NCBI RefSeq assembly: GCF_003013245.1
Contig: NZ_PXYY01000002.1
Coordinates: forward strand, 1 to 64,000
Length of the DNA: 64,000 nucleotides
Source: Neisseria iguanae
GTDB taxonomy: Bacteria > Pseudomonadota > Gammaproteobacteria > Burkholderiales > Neisseriaceae
Reading direction: 5' to 3'
The notes under the pieces were generated by a model. It searched no databases and had not been told where the DNA came from. It worked only from the letters and a program-made list of their open reading frames with translations. The position numbers and the translations under genes were made by a program. Below, in pieces: positions 1-8,695 of the stretch (the stretch's first letter is position 1; every line of letters begins with the position of its first letter).

Positions 1-351
1 CAAGGCAGGCGGGTGGGTTTTATTGATTTTGAAGACAATCCTGCCGCTGCATTGGATATTATCCAATGCCAAAGTCGCGATTGGCTGTGTTACCTGCAAT
101 CGACGCTGCTGATATTACAGCGGCAAAACTTGCTGGCCAAAGCCCTGCCTTTGTGGCAGAAATGCTTTGCCCGCCAGCCCCAGGCAGTACAAGAAGCAGT
201 CCAACAAGGTTTGCGTCCTATTTCATGGATGCGCAGGCTGAAGGCTTCATTTTGGGGGCGGGATACCCTGCAATTAGCGGCATTGGCACGATTTTTGACT
301 ATGGTAAACACACAGGCTGACAAACCTGCCTCTGTCCGTATGCCTGTCTGA
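1..351 (+). CDS. C-terminal end of an unknown protein, cut by the left edge
   Basis: The frame is open from the first base to a TGA at 349-351, so only the last ~116 residues are visible and the real start lies outside the window; the GTG at 13 is merely the first start-like codon. The segment is leucine- and glutamine-rich and probably helical (a run such as LQSTLLILQRQNLLAKALPL), with no motif I recognise. It ends inside a DNA-uptake-like sequence that supplies the stop codon. It precedes accA by about 470 bases, so it is probably a separate transcription unit. Function unknown; confidence refers to this being a real coding tail. Confidence 0.5.
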   Translation, partial: QGRRVGFIDFEDNPAAALDIIQCQSRDWLCYLQSTLLILQRQNLLAKALPLWQKCFARQPQAVQEAVQQGLRPISWMRRLKASFWGRDTLQLAALARFLTMVNTQADKPASVRMPV

Positions 352-380
352 AAGTATCAGAACAACACAGTTCGGACAGG
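341..380 (+). terminator. Hairpin built from a TG-type uptake sequence
   Basis: TGCCTGTCTGAA (341-352) faces an inverted near-copy TTCGGACAGG (371-380). They can pair over 10 bp with one G-U wobble around an 18-base loop, directly at the stop of the upstream gene. No clear T-run follows, so termination is inferred from position. The 12-mer is the TG dialect described for other Neisseriaceae rather than the AG dialect used elsewhere here; a second copy lies at 417-428. Confidence 0.45.
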
Positions 381-820
381 TATAGGCTGCCGCCTTTGTC
401 TAAACTTAAAACACAATGCCTGTCTGAACACCACACCTCTTTCAGGCAAGCATTTACAGGTTTAATTTGTTGTAAAGCAAAGCGGTGGGTTGTAATCCGT
501 GCAGAAAAGAAAGAAGGTTTAAGCCTGCGTAGATTAGCCCTAACTTCCGCACCATTTCTGCAAAATTCCCAGCTGCTCTTGTGGTATGCCGAAGTTAAAG
601 TGAGCCCTGTATTTTTTCAAGAACAATGGAAAAGATTTTCTATCAATCCCGCTATATTTTCGTAGGGTGTATCTATACTAAAAACGAATCAGGCCGTCTG
701 AAAATCGTGGGAAAGTCTTGATTTTTCTCAAATGCTGCATATTTTTTATGCAAACTACTGCTAAAATTGCCCGATTAGCGTATGATTGCGGCAGAATCTT
801 ATTCGTGAGAGCTTCATTGT
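381..820. other. Intergenic stretch before accA
   Basis: About 440 bases without a convincing gene. It holds a second TGCCTGTCTGAA at 417-428 and one standard AG-type uptake sequence near 691-703. An 89-codon plus-strand frame (396-665) has no recognisable protein character and starts inside the repeat-bearing spacer, so I do not call it. The accA promoter should lie in the last 150 bases, which are AT-rich, but I see no clear consensus pair. Confidence 0.5.
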
Positions 821-1780
821 ATGAAACCTGTTTTTTTAGATTTTGAACAACCTATTGCTGAGCTGACCAACAAAATTGACGAACTGCGCTTCGTTCAAGG
901 TGGGTCGGCTGTCGATATTTCAGACGAAATTTCCCGCCTGCAAAAGAAAAGCAATGATTTAACCAAATCTATTTTCAATAAACTGACACCTGCCCAGATT
1001 TCCCAGGTTTCGCGTCACCCGCAGCGTCCTTATACCTTAGATTACGTCAAGGCGATTTTTACCGATTTTGAAGAATTGCATGGCGACCGTCATTTTGCCG
1101 ACGATTATGCGATTGTCGGCGGTTTGGCACGTTTCAACGGTCAAAGCGTGATGGTCATTGGCCATCAAAAAGGGCGTGATACCAAAGAAAAAATCCGCCG
1201 TAATTTTGGTATGCCGCGTCCGGAAGGTTACCGCAAAGCCTTACGCTTGATGCAAACCGCCGAGAAATTCGGTTTGCCGGTGATGACTTTTGTCGATACG
1301 CCGGGGGCTTACCCGGGAATTGGTGCGGAAGAGCGCGGTCAATCAGAAGCCATCGGCCGTAATTTGTACGAATTGACCCGTTTGCGTGTGCCGGTCATCT
1401 GTACCATCATCGGTGAAGGCGGTTCGGGCGGAGCATTGGCCATTGCCGTGGGTGATTATATCAATATGCTGCAATACTCAACTTATTCGGTGATTTCACC
1501 TGAAGGCTGCGCTTCGATTTTATGGAAAACCGCCGAAAAAGCCGCTGATGCCGCTCAAGCCTTGGGTATTACTGCCAAGCGTTTGGAAGAGTTGGGTTTA
1601 ATCGACCGCATTATTGATGAGCCTTTGGGCGGTGCACACCGTAATATGGGAGCGGTGATGTTGAGCGTAAAGCATGTTTTGGAAGAACAATTGCGTGATG
1701 CGCAAAGCATTCCGATGTCGGATTTGTTGTCGCGCCGTTTTGACCGCATTATGGCATACGGTAAATTTGTCGAGAAATAA
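821..1780 (+). CDS. accA: Acetyl-CoA carboxylase carboxyltransferase subunit alpha
   Basis: 319 residues, the usual length of AccA. With AccD it forms the carboxyltransferase that moves the carboxyl group from biotin-BCCP to acetyl-CoA, giving malonyl-CoA for fatty-acid synthesis in the cytosol. Visible family features are the N-terminal helical segment starting [19 protein letters not shown], the [19 protein letters not shown] block near residues 85-105, the [15 protein letters not shown] stretch, and the crotonase-like core with VDTPGAYPG and [11 protein letters not shown]. The start is preceded by a purine-rich stretch (GTGAGAG). accD is not nearby. tilS follows on the same strand after ~170 bases. 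Confidence 0.97.
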   Translation: MKPVFLDFEQPIAELTNKIDELRFVQGGSAVDISDEISRLQKKSNDLTKSIFNKLTPAQISQVSRHPQRPYTLDYVKAIFTDFEELHGDRHFADDYAIVGGLARFNGQSVMVIGHQKGRDTKEKIRRNFGMPRPEGYRKALRLMQTAEKFGLPVMTFVDTPGAYPGIGAEERGQSEAIGRNLYELTRLRVPVICTIIGEGGSGGALAIAVGDYINMLQYSTYSVISPEGCASILWKTAEKAADAAQALGITAKRLEELGLIDRIIDEPLGGAHRNMGAVMLSVKHVLEEQLRDAQSIPMSDLLSRRFDRIMAYGKFVEK

Positions 1781-1952
1781 TTTTCCGCCACCGCGATAAC
1801 TGTTCAAACAAGCAGGCCTGCGCCTGCTTGTTTTTCTATTGTAGGCCGAGACCTTTGAAAATCTCCAGATTTGAGTGCAGTTCAAAGTGGTAAAAGTGTC
1901 AATAACCCAGCCTTTTCCACCTCTCGCGCCGTCTGAAAACGAAGGACAGAAA

Positions 1953-3281
1953 ATGGATTTATTGGCTTTTCTGGAAGCCGAATTGCCTAAGCAAACCGAC
2001 GAATTGGGTATTGAAGTCGGTTTGAGCGGCGGATTGGATTCGGTCGTCTTGCTGCATTTGTTGGCATGTTTGCGCGATAGGAAAAATTTCAAACTCAACG
2101 CCGTGCATGTTCATCACGGTTTAAGCCCGTTTGCCGATGATTGGGCTGATTTTTGTCAAACACTATGTGACAGGCTGAATATCGGTTTGCGTATTGTCAA
2201 AGTAGAGATTCATACCAAAGGAAAAGGCATTGAAGCTGCGGCAAGAACTGAACGTTACCGTGTATTTTCAGACGGCCTGAACCAAATTTTGGCTTTGGCG
2301 CATCATCAAAACGACCAAATCGAAACCTTTATGCTCGGTGTTGCCCGAGGCGGCGGAGTGCGTGCATTGGCGTCGATGCCCAAATGGCGGGCTTTAACCG
2401 AAGACATCAAAATTTGGCGGCCGCTTTTAGAAATTCAGAAGGCGACGTTAGAGCAATATGCCGCCGAACACGGATTGGCTTATGTTTCAGACGAAAGTAA
2501 TCAGGATACCGGCTACCTGCGCAACTGGGTTCGCCACGATGCTTTGCCGCAATGGCAGCGACAAGTCCCGAATATCAATCAACAAATTTTGGCCAATGTG
2601 CGCAGCATTCAAGATGATTTAGCTTTGTTGGAAGAAATTACGCTGGATGATTACCACCATATTCTTTCAGACGGCCTGTTTCATGTTGCAAAATGGCGTA
2701 ATTTGAGTGAATTGCGCCGCCGCCGTGTGCTGCATTATTTTTTTCAGGCTAACGAAATCCGTTTGCCGTCGTACAAGACTTTATCGGATATGGCTAGAAT
2801 TTTACTGGAAGCTCAGTCTGCACAATGGCAGTTTGACGGTAAAACCATCAGTTATTATCGGAGTATGTTGTATGTAGGCCGGTCGGAAACAGAGGATTAT
2901 CCTTGGTTGTGCCATACGGTTATTCAAGGCCGTCTGAAAGATATTTTGTTGGCAAACGGGTTTACCTTAAAGCCACATCATTTTGGGTTGAGCGAACAGA
3001 CGTTGATGAATGTGGGAATCGTTCGCAAAATGACAAATAATGATGTTATAAAGTTAGAGATTGGACACAAATCAACTAAGAAAATGTTGCAAGAATGCCA
3101 TGTTTTGCCGTCTGTAAGGAAAATTTGGCCGATTATCACAAACGCCGATAACATATGTCTGGCAATTGCTAATCTCAAGATCAATCAGGATTTTCGGGCT
3201 GTTGACGGATTTTTACCTGTTTACGAGCCATTGACGGAACATATTACGGAACTAAATCCCACCAAAAATGTCATAAAATAG
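1953..3281 (+). CDS. tilS: tRNA(Ile)-lysidine synthetase
   Basis: TilS attaches lysine to C34 of tRNA-Ile(CAU), using ATP, so that it reads AUA and is charged with isoleucine. The PP-loop ATP-binding motif SGGLDSVVLLHLL is near residues 24-36, followed by VHVHHGLSPFADDWADFC and the ALAHHQNDQIETFMLGVARGGG core block. The C-terminal half is the less conserved TilS C domain. The frame is open 26 codons further upstream, but I choose ATG 1953 because GAAGGA lies just before it and the longer version would translate an uptake sequence at 1929-1938. 442 residues, usual for the family. The stop codon lies inside an inverted repeat shared with the rpoE leader. Confidence 0.93.
   Translation: MDLLAFLEAELPKQTDELGIEVGLSGGLDSVVLLHLLACLRDRKNFKLNAVHVHHGLSPFADDWADFCQTLCDRLNIGLRIVKVEIHTKGKGIEAAARTERYRVFSDGLNQILALAHHQNDQIETFMLGVARGGGVRALASMPKWRALTEDIKIWRPLLEIQKATLEQYAAEHGLAYVSDESNQDTGYLRNWVRHDALPQWQRQVPNINQQILANVRSIQDDLALLEEITLDDYHHILSDGLFHVAKWRNLSELRRRRVLHYFFQANEIRLPSYKTLSDMARILLEAQSAQWQFDGKTISYYRSMLYVGRSETEDYPWLCHTVIQGRLKDILLANGFTLKPHHFGLSEQTLMNVGIVRKMTNNDVIKLEIGHKSTKKMLQECHVLPSVRKIWPIITNADNICLAIANLKINQDFRAVDGFLPVYEPLTEHITELNPTKNVIK
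3248..3276 (+). promoter_or_regulatory. Candidate sigma-E type promoter for rpoE, inside the end of tilS
   Basis: GGAACTA at 3248-3254, then 16 bases, then TCATAA at 3271. This resembles the GGAACTT - 16 bp - TCTAA promoters that E. coli-type RpoE recognises, and these often drive rpoE itself. The -10 match is imperfect. A separate TATAAT at 3309-3314 could be the housekeeping -10, although no good -35 sits at the right distance. Inference from sequence only. Confidence 0.35.
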
Positions 3282-3307
3282 CACAGCACGCTTTGCTATT
3301 TTATGAC
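3270..3307. terminator. 14-bp perfect inverted repeat at the tilS stop / rpoE leader
   Basis: GTCATAAAATAGCA (3270-3283) and its exact reverse complement (3294-3307) are separated by 10 bases. The left arm contains the tilS TAG stop codon. It could end tilS transcription, but there is no T-run outside the stem and the following TATAAT at 3309-3314 directly abuts it, so it could equally be a protein-binding site controlling rpoE. Confidence 0.5.
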
Positions 3308-3337
3308 TTATAATGTAGTTACATAAAAGGTTAAATA

Positions 3338-3937
3338 ATGAATGATCGCCAGATCGATCAAATGCTGGTAGAGCGCGCGCAAAAAGGCGAACAAAAGGCG
3401 TTTGAAATGTTGATGACAAAATATCAACGCCGATTAATCAGATTGATTTCACGTTTTGTTAAAGATGAGCATGAAGTAAACGATGTTACGCAGGAGGCCA
3501 TGATTCGGGCTTATCGCGCGTTACCGAATTTTCGTGGCGAAAGCGCGTTTTATACATGGTTGTACCGCATCGGTATCAACACAGCAAAGAATTTTTTAGT
3601 CACTTCAGGAAAGCGGCCGTTTATCAGTTCAGAAGCTGCGAACGAAGAAGGCGATGTTCTTGATTTGGCAGATCAGATTGCGGACTACCACACGCCGGAA
3701 GCTGAGATGATGAATCGTGAAATTTTACAGACTGTTGAGGCAGCCATTTCGAATCTGCCCGATGATTTACGGAAAGCCATTTCATTACGGGAAATGGAGG
3801 GACTGTCTTACGAGGAAATTGCTCAGATTATGAGGTGTCCGATAGGAACTGTTCGCTCGCGTATTTTCCGGGCGCGCGAAGTCATTGCAAAAGACTTAAG
3901 ACCATTATTGGATACTGCCGAAAACCAAAGGTGGTAA
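3338..3937 (+). CDS. rpoE: ECF RNA polymerase sigma factor, RpoE/AlgU family
   Basis: 199 residues, standard for RpoE. Sigma region 2 covers roughly residues 20-90 (AFEMLMTKYQRRLIRLISRF, then DVTQEAMIRAYRALPNFRGE and FYTWLYRIGINTAKNFL). Region 4 covers 130-185 (LPDDLRKAISLREMEGLSYEEIAQIM, then CPIGTVRSRIFRARE). It should redirect RNA polymerase to envelope-stress promoters when released from the anti-sigma factor encoded 5 bases downstream. It is closer to E. coli RpoE/AlgU than to small ECF factors paired with zinc anti-sigma proteins. A possible sigma-E type promoter lies upstream in tilS, which would allow autoregulation. Confidence 0.93.
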   Translation: MNDRQIDQMLVERAQKGEQKAFEMLMTKYQRRLIRLISRFVKDEHEVNDVTQEAMIRAYRALPNFRGESAFYTWLYRIGINTAKNFLVTSGKRPFISSEAANEEGDVLDLADQIADYHTPEAEMMNREILQTVEAAISNLPDDLRKAISLREMEGLSYEEIAQIMRCPIGTVRSRIFRAREVIAKDLRPLLDTAENQRW

Positions 3938-3942
3938 GGAAA

Positions 3943-4527
3943 ATGACAACAATAAACGAGAAATTCGAATATATATCCATTGTAATGGACGACGAAAATT
4001 TATCCGACGAAATTGTGGATAAATTATTAGCTGATGATGAAGCCGGCCGGAAATGGTATGAATATCATTTAATCAGCGACTGCATGAAACAGCAGGCAGT
4101 AGGACGCGATGCCGATTTCATGCAAAGCGAAATGTTTACAGCCGCCTTGGCTGAAATCAGTCGCGAACATCAGGCTGATTATGCGGCCAATATCTCAAAG
4201 ACAACGATGCAGCAGTCCAAAGCAGCCAATAGTCATGCAGTCAGAGGGTTTGCTGTGGCCGCCAGTTTGGCTGCCGTAGCTGTGTCCGTGTGGCAATTCT
4301 GGCCGCAAACCGATGGTCGGCAGATGTCGCCGTCGGCCGTGGTTGAGAAAGCCCGGCTGCACCAGATTGATCAAAACATCGTTCCTGTTCGTGGAGCGGC
4401 AGAAAGCAAAGCTGCTTCGGATGTAGTGGTACCGAATGCTGCCAAGCAATTACCGGCACAACAAAGCACAGTTCATGTTGAAAGCCAAACAGGCGCGGCG
4501 AACCGACCGAAAGAAATTGTTCAATAA
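3943..4527 (+). CDS. rseA: RseA/MucA-like membrane anti-sigma factor
   Basis: 194 residues from ATG 3943, preceded by GTGGTAAGGAAA and lying 5 bases after rpoE. The N-terminal ~60 residues are acidic and helical (FEYISIVMDDENLSDEIVDK, then WYEYHLISDCM), like the sigma-binding domain of RseA/MucA. One transmembrane helix is visible at about residues 102-120 (GFAVAASLAAVAVSVWQFW). The rest is a glutamine/alanine-rich periplasmic tail. By family knowledge it holds RpoE at the membrane until regulated proteolysis frees it. No rseB or mucD follows: the next gene is an RNA methyltransferase beyond a strong terminator. The family assignment rests on operon position and architecture more than on strong sequence identity. 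Confidence 0.8.
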   Translation: MTTINEKFEYISIVMDDENLSDEIVDKLLADDEAGRKWYEYHLISDCMKQQAVGRDADFMQSEMFTAALAEISREHQADYAANISKTTMQQSKAANSHAVRGFAVAASLAAVAVSVWQFWPQTDGRQMSPSAVVEKARLHQIDQNIVPVRGAAESKAASDVVVPNAAKQLPAQQSTVHVESQTGAANRPKEIVQ

Positions 4528-4533
4528 CCCAGC

Positions 4534-4573
4534 AAGCCTTTACATTATGCCATTATGTAAAGGCTTTTTTATT
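4534..4573 (+). terminator. Rho-independent terminator of the rpoE operon
   Basis: AAGCCTTTACAT (4534-4545) pairs with ATGTAAAGGCTT (4555-4566) around a 9-base loop and runs into TTTT. Unlike most terminators here it is not built from uptake sequences, although an imperfect inverted uptake pair follows immediately (about 4572-4602). Confidence 0.85.
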
Positions 4574-4611
4574 TTCAGACGGCCCCACTTTGCCGTCTAA
4601 AAGCAGATATA

Positions 4612-5406
4612 ATGCACAGCATGAAACTGATTACTTCTGCCCAAAACGAACAGCTCAAACATTTATCCAAGCTGCTTTCCCAATCCAAAGTGCGCCGCCA
4701 ATGCCGACAAACCGTATTGGAAGGTATGCATTTGCTGCAAAGCTATCTTGAATCCGGCGGTAAACCTGTGCGGGTTTATCTGCCCGAATCCAAAGCCAAT
4801 CATCACGAAATCCGCCAAATTGTCGGGCAGATTCCGGTAGGTTTGACGACTTGGGTCAGTGATGAAGCCTTATCTAAAATCACCAGCCTGACCGATTCCG
4901 ATGATGTCATGACGCTGATTGACATTCCACACGAGCAAGCTTGGCCACAGCAAGGCGATTGTGTGGTGTTGCAATGCGTACAAGACCCGGGCAATGTCGG
5001 CACCATTATCCGCAGTGCAGCCGCCTGCGGTATGCCGCATCTGATACTCAGCCAAGAGAGCGCAGACGTGTGGTCACCTAAAGTGTTGCGTGCCGGAATG
5101 GGGGCGCATTTTCTGCTCAAAATTTACAGTCGTGTCCCGATGGCGCGATGGCTAGCCGGATATCAGGATACGGTTTTGGCCACTGCGTTGGGTGAACACA
5201 ATAATTTTAATCTTTATGAAATAAATTTGTGTGAACCGGCTGCATGGATATTCGGCAACGAAGGCAGCGGGGTTAGCACGGAAGTATTGGAAAAAGTAAG
5301 CGCCGGCGTAAAAATTCCGATGCAGGGGCAGACTGAATCATTGAATGTCGCAATGGCGGCAACCATCTGCCTGTTTGAGCAGATGCGCCAGAGAATGAAC
5401 GCTTAA
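4612..5406 (+). CDS. TrmH/SpoU-family RNA 2'-O-ribose methyltransferase
   Basis: 264 residues (or 261 from ATG 4621). A small N-terminal substrate-binding domain ([12 protein letters not shown], then [12 protein letters not shown]) precedes a SpoU domain with its three trefoil-knot motifs: [13 protein letters not shown] near residue 125, FGNEGSGVS near 215, and [16 protein letters not shown] near 235. Such enzymes use S-adenosylmethionine to methylate ribose in rRNA or tRNA. The exact target nucleotide cannot be told from sequence; the layout resembles TrmH-like rRNA methyltransferases. It is followed by a spacer carrying an uptake sequence and the yecA-like gene, probably separately transcribed. 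Confidence 0.88.
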   Translation: MHSMKLITSAQNEQLKHLSKLLSQSKVRRQCRQTVLEGMHLLQSYLESGGKPVRVYLPESKANHHEIRQIVGQIPVGLTTWVSDEALSKITSLTDSDDVMTLIDIPHEQAWPQQGDCVVLQCVQDPGNVGTIIRSAAACGMPHLILSQESADVWSPKVLRAGMGAHFLLKIYSRVPMARWLAGYQDTVLATALGEHNNFNLYEINLCEPAAWIFGNEGSGVSTEVLEKVSAGVKIPMQGQTESLNVAMAATICLFEQMRQRMNA

Positions 5407-5446
5407 ACGGCCAAGGCCGTCTGAAAATATTGAAAAGGAACCATCC

Positions 5447-6109
5447 ATGCAGGTAAGCGCTTTTGACAAAGCTTCACGCAACCGCTTGATTGAGTTACTC
5501 GATGTCAAATCACAGGAATACAACACCATGCGCTGCGACGAAGTCCAAGGTTTTATGATGGCTTTATTGAGCGGCCCTGATACGCTCAATCCAAATGACT
5601 GGCTGCCGGAAGTATTGGGTGACGAATCGTTGTTTGATGCCAAAGAGCGCACCGAAGTCGAGCGTCTGGTGTTAGCCTTAGCGATGGACATGCGCTGTCA
5701 ATTGACGGATAAAAAGCTGCCGGACTTATGGCTTTATCAAGACGAAGCCGGCAATCCTGACTTCTATACATGGTGTAATGCCTATCTTTATGCTTTGGAT
5801 GTGGTGCCAACCGATTGGTTTGAAGCGGTCAACCAAGAAGAATTTGAAGATTTGTTTTACCCGATTATGGCATTAGGGGGCATTTATGATGAGGAAGAAA
5901 ACGGCGAAGTCATTCTGCATCTGACCGACAAAGAATTGACCGCGCTGGAATCAGACCTGCCGCATGTTTTGCTGGATATTTACAGTTATTGGCAAGCCGT
6001 CATCAACAAACCGCAAACCGTGCGCTGCGATGGCGGTAAAATCGGCCGAAACGATCCTTGTCCTTGCGACAGCGGTAAGAAATACAAAGCCTGTTGCGGT
6101 AAAAACTGA
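5447..6109 (+). CDS. YecA/UPF0149-family protein with C-terminal SEC-C zinc motif
   Basis: 220 residues. The N-terminal ~170 residues match the YgfB/YecA (UPF0149) helical fold: [26 protein letters not shown] and an acidic middle. The last 20 residues form a SEC-C zinc-binding motif ([18 protein letters not shown]), the same module that ends SecA. SEC-C proteins of this type bind metal and are thought to contact ribosomes or the Sec machinery; the precise role is not established. An AAGGAA ribosome-binding site lies just before ATG. It ends convergently with a DUF456 gene across a shared terminator. Confidence 0.85.
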   Translation: MQVSAFDKASRNRLIELLDVKSQEYNTMRCDEVQGFMMALLSGPDTLNPNDWLPEVLGDESLFDAKERTEVERLVLALAMDMRCQLTDKKLPDLWLYQDEAGNPDFYTWCNAYLYALDVVPTDWFEAVNQEEFEDLFYPIMALGGIYDEEENGEVILHLTDKELTALESDLPHVLLDIYSYWQAVINKPQTVRCDGGKIGRNDPCPCDSGKKYKACCGKN

Positions 6110-6124
6110 TTAGTTGAGTCGTAC

Positions 6125-6153
6125 AAGGCAGTCTGAATATTTCAGACTGCCTT
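6125..6153. terminator. Bidirectional hairpin from a variant uptake sequence
   Basis: AAGGCAGTCTGAA and its exact inverse flank a 3-base loop, giving a 13-bp stem between two convergent genes. The core is GGCAGTCTGAA rather than GGCCGTCTGAA; both arms carry the matching change, so the stem is kept although the uptake motif is altered. Confidence 0.8.
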
Positions 6154-6164
6154 TGTTTGTTTGA

Positions 6165-6653
6165 TTAAAACAGGCTGATTATCCATACGGTGAATAAAGT
6201 TAATACAATTGTCAGCGCGCAGCCGACTTTGGCAACCGTACCGATGATGAAACCGATAAAGGTGCCGATACTCACTTTTCCTGCCTGCCACATGTCTTTG
6301 CGGGTAAGGAATTCTCCGGTACCCGCGCCCAGCAAAGGGCCCAATAATAATCCCGGCAAGCCGAAAAATGCGCCAAAGACACCGCCGAAAAATGCGCCCC
6401 AAATGGCCAGTCTGCTGGCGCCAGTGTATTTTGCACCGAGCATACCTGCCACATAGTCCATTGCCATGCCGGTAACGGCCACAATACCTAAAAACACCAG
6501 CGTGGTGGTGCCGAAAATCTGATAATCGTTGATATAAGCCAGTAGCCACGCGCCGCCGAACATCAGTCCCAAGCCTGGAATGGCGGGATAAATTGTGCCG
6601 AGTAAACCGATTAAAATCAATATTAAAGAGAGGGTAACCAATGTGGCGGTCAT
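6165..6653 (-). CDS. DUF456 small membrane protein
   Basis: 162 residues from ATG 6653 (a TTG one codon earlier is in frame, but an AAGGA ribosome-binding site favours the ATG). Almost wholly hydrophobic with about four membrane spans and the glycine-rich block characteristic of DUF456: IPGLGLMFGGAWLLAYINDY near residues 26-45, then FFGGVFGAFFGLPGLLLGP and GAGTGEFL. DUF456 proteins are widespread inner-membrane proteins of unknown function. It stands alone between two terminator-like signals. Confidence 0.85.
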   Translation of the reverse strand: MTATLVTLSLILILIGLLGTIYPAIPGLGLMFGGAWLLAYINDYQIFGTTTLVFLGIVAVTGMAMDYVAGMLGAKYTGASRLAIWGAFFGGVFGAFFGLPGLLLGPLLGAGTGEFLTRKDMWQAGKVSIGTFIGFIIGTVAKVGCALTIVLTLFTVWIISLF

Positions 6654-6693
6654 CAAAATTCCTTATGATATGGCGAATAATCTCTAAGCTGGG

Positions 6694-6723
6694 AGGGAGA
6701 AGGTCCGTAGGGAGAAGGTCCGT
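6694..6723. repeat. 15-bp tandem duplication upstream of the DUF456 gene
   Basis: AGGGAGAAGGTCCGT occurs twice head to tail (6694-6708 and 6709-6723) in the leader of the DUF456 gene, about 40 bases before its start. It looks like a recent slippage duplication. Confidence 0.9.
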
Positions 6724-6931
6724 CTTGCAACACTGCCTGTAACGTCGGCAGCCTGCCGACTGTTCTTAAATTCGAATTTAATTTACTGTAAATGTGCGTG
6801 TCCGGACGGTCTCATGCCGGATGCTATTGTAGGGCAAACCGTTGTGCTGCGGGTTAATGCTTTGCAAAGATATCAAAATCCGGGCAAACAGCTGCCCGGA
6901 TTTTGATATTCAGCCGTTTCAGACAGCATGG

Positions 6932-7894
6932 TCAAGCATTGCAGTTTTTCGGTTTGGTTGCAAGAATATTAATGACTTTACGGCTTGGTTTTTCCGATTC
7001 GATTTTGATTTCACTTTCATTTTCATCATTCGGACTGTCTGCAAAACGTTCGGGCACGGTTTCGCTGTCAAAAGCCAAATCACCGCCGTGTTTCAAGGTT
7101 TGGCCGCGTTCCAAACCGGTGAAGTCGAATAATTCGGAATCGGCCAAGTGTGAAGGCACCACGTTTTGCAGCGCAGAAAACATCGATTCAAGGCGGCCGG
7201 GGAAGCGTTTGTCCCAATCGCGCAGCATGTCGCCGATGACTTGGCGTTGCAGGTCCGGCTGAGAGCCGCACAAGTTGCACGGAATAATTGGAAATTGTTT
7301 TAATTCGGCATATTTAATCAGGTCTTTTTCCTTCACATACGCCAGCGGGCGAATCACGATGTGCTCGCCGTTGTCACTCACGAGTTTAGGCGGCATAGCT
7401 TTAAGTTTGCCGCCGTAAAACATGTTCAGAAACATAGTGGCCAAAATATCGTCGCGGTGGTGGCCGAGCGCGATTTTGGTGCAGCCCAATTCTTTTGCAG
7501 TACGGTAGAGAATGCCGCGGCGCAGACGGCTGCACAGCGAACAGGTGGTCTTGCCTTCTTCCAGCACGCGCTTCACGGTGGAATAAGTGTCTTCTTCGAC
7601 GATTTTATAGTCGATGCCTATGCTTTGCAGGTACTCGGGCAACACATGCTCGGGAAAACCGGGTTGTTTCTGGTCAAGATTGACCGCCACCAAGTCGAAT
7701 TCAACCGGTGCGCTGGTTTGAAGCTGGCGCAAAATATCCAAGAGCGAGTAGCTGTCTTTGCCTCCCGACAGACACACCATAATCTTGTCACCCGGCTCAA
7801 TCATGTTGAAATCATTGATGGCCGCGCCAACGGCATGGCGCAGGCGTTTGTTGAGTTTATTGTTTTCTAATTCTTGTTTGTTTTTTTGGGACAT
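6932..7894 (-). CDS. ttcA: tRNA 2-thiocytidine(32) synthetase
   Basis: 320 residues from ATG 7894; 12 further in-frame codons upstream are less likely to be translated. TtcA thiolates C32 of several tRNAs, using ATP and an iron-sulfur cluster. The PP-loop [13 protein letters not shown] is near residues 45-57. The paired cysteines that hold the cluster are [10 protein letters not shown] near 120 and [13 protein letters not shown] near 210. [20 protein letters not shown] is the conserved core block. The C-terminal ~60 residues are acidic and variable. Single gene, minus strand. Confidence 0.95.
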   Translation of the reverse strand: MSQKNKQELENNKLNKRLRHAVGAAINDFNMIEPGDKIMVCLSGGKDSYSLLDILRQLQTSAPVEFDLVAVNLDQKQPGFPEHVLPEYLQSIGIDYKIVEEDTYSTVKRVLEEGKTTCSLCSRLRRGILYRTAKELGCTKIALGHHRDDILATMFLNMFYGGKLKAMPPKLVSDNGEHIVIRPLAYVKEKDLIKYAELKQFPIIPCNLCGSQPDLQRQVIGDMLRDWDKRFPGRLESMFSALQNVVPSHLADSELFDFTGLERGQTLKHGGDLAFDSETVPERFADSPNDENESEIKIESEKPSRKVINILATKPKNCNA

Positions 7895-7971
7895 GGTTCT
7901 ATGAGGGAATAAGGGAACATTCAAGCGCATATTTTAACCTGAAACTGCTTTTTAATGTCTTAATACATGCG

Positions 7972-8011
7972 AATGGTTAGGCCGTCTGAAATTTCAGACG
8001 GCCTAACCATT
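7972..8011. terminator. 40-bp perfect palindrome built around an uptake-sequence pair
   Basis: The arms are exact inverses over 20 bases each, with no loop: AATGGTTAGGCCGTCTGAAA followed by its reverse complement. The pairing extends 7-8 bases beyond the uptake motif on each side. The right edge overlaps the stop codon of the esterase gene (8010-8012). It probably terminates that gene, which points toward the upstream side of ttcA. Confidence 0.85.
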
Positions 8012-8675
8012 AATCCAGTAAATACGCTACTGCCTTGGCCATTCTTTGGGGCACTTGTTCGAAATGGCCGCCCTTATTGAGCTCAAACGTGCTGCAGATG
8101 CCTTGCCGCTGCCAGTTGGACTGCGTAACGCGTGTCGCATTTTCCACAATACTTATGCGCGGATTTTTATTGTTTTTCTCTCTGTCACCAACCGAAAAAT
8201 ACGCTTTTTGCGGTGGTGTTTGCAGAGTCTGTTCCGCTACAAACTCCATCCAGCCATCAAACCACAGCGAACCGGAAACCGATCCAATGCGGCTGAAAGA
8301 GGTGGTGCGGTAAGCCGAATATGCCGCAAACAGGCCGCTCAAGGAATAGCCGGTTAAGGCCCTCCATTGTGGTTGTAAAGAAAAGTGTTTGCTCACTTCA
8401 GGCAAAACCGCATCGGTCAGCCAGCGTAAATACTTGTCTGCGCCACCGCTGAAGTCAGGGGTTTTTTTGAACGCAGCCGGCGCCTGCCAAGGCGTAAATG
8501 CGTATTCCCAATCTGGTTCGTCAATTGAGACCAAATTGGCCCGGCCTTCAATCAGAGCGGCCAGTCCGTCGGATTCTCCGCGGCTGAGAAAGGTTAGGAA
8601 AAGCGGCGAATCAGGTTGGCCGCCCAGATAAACCGAGACAGCTTTACCGTTGAGATTAAGAAAGTGTTTGTTCAT
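8010..8675 (-). CDS. Putative alpha/beta-hydrolase esterase (esterase D type)
   Basis: 221 residues. The nucleophile elbow GYSLSGLFAAYSA lies near residues 119-131 and the likely catalytic histidine is in NKGGHFEQVP near 202. SVGDREKNN near 160 fits the acid region. The fold and order resemble the small Esterase/enterochelin-esterase-like family. There is no signal peptide, so it is probably cytosolic. The substrate is unknown. Neighbours (ttcA, lgt) give no functional clue. Uptake-sequence hairpins on both sides mark it as a single-gene unit. Confidence 0.78.
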   Translation of the reverse strand: MNKHFLNLNGKAVSVYLGGQPDSPLFLTFLSRGESDGLAALIEGRANLVSIDEPDWEYAFTPWQAPAAFKKTPDFSGGADKYLRWLTDAVLPEVSKHFSLQPQWRALTGYSLSGLFAAYSAYRTTSFSRIGSVSGSLWFDGWMEFVAEQTLQTPPQKAYFSVGDREKNNKNPRISIVENATRVTQSNWQRQGICSTFELNKGGHFEQVPQRMAKAVAYLLD

Positions 8676-8695
8676 AGGGATGGCCGTTAAAGAAA

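Noticed and set aside
396-665. 89-codon plus-strand frame before accA
   Set aside because: No recognisable protein character, begins next to an uptake-type repeat and has no convincing ribosome-binding site.
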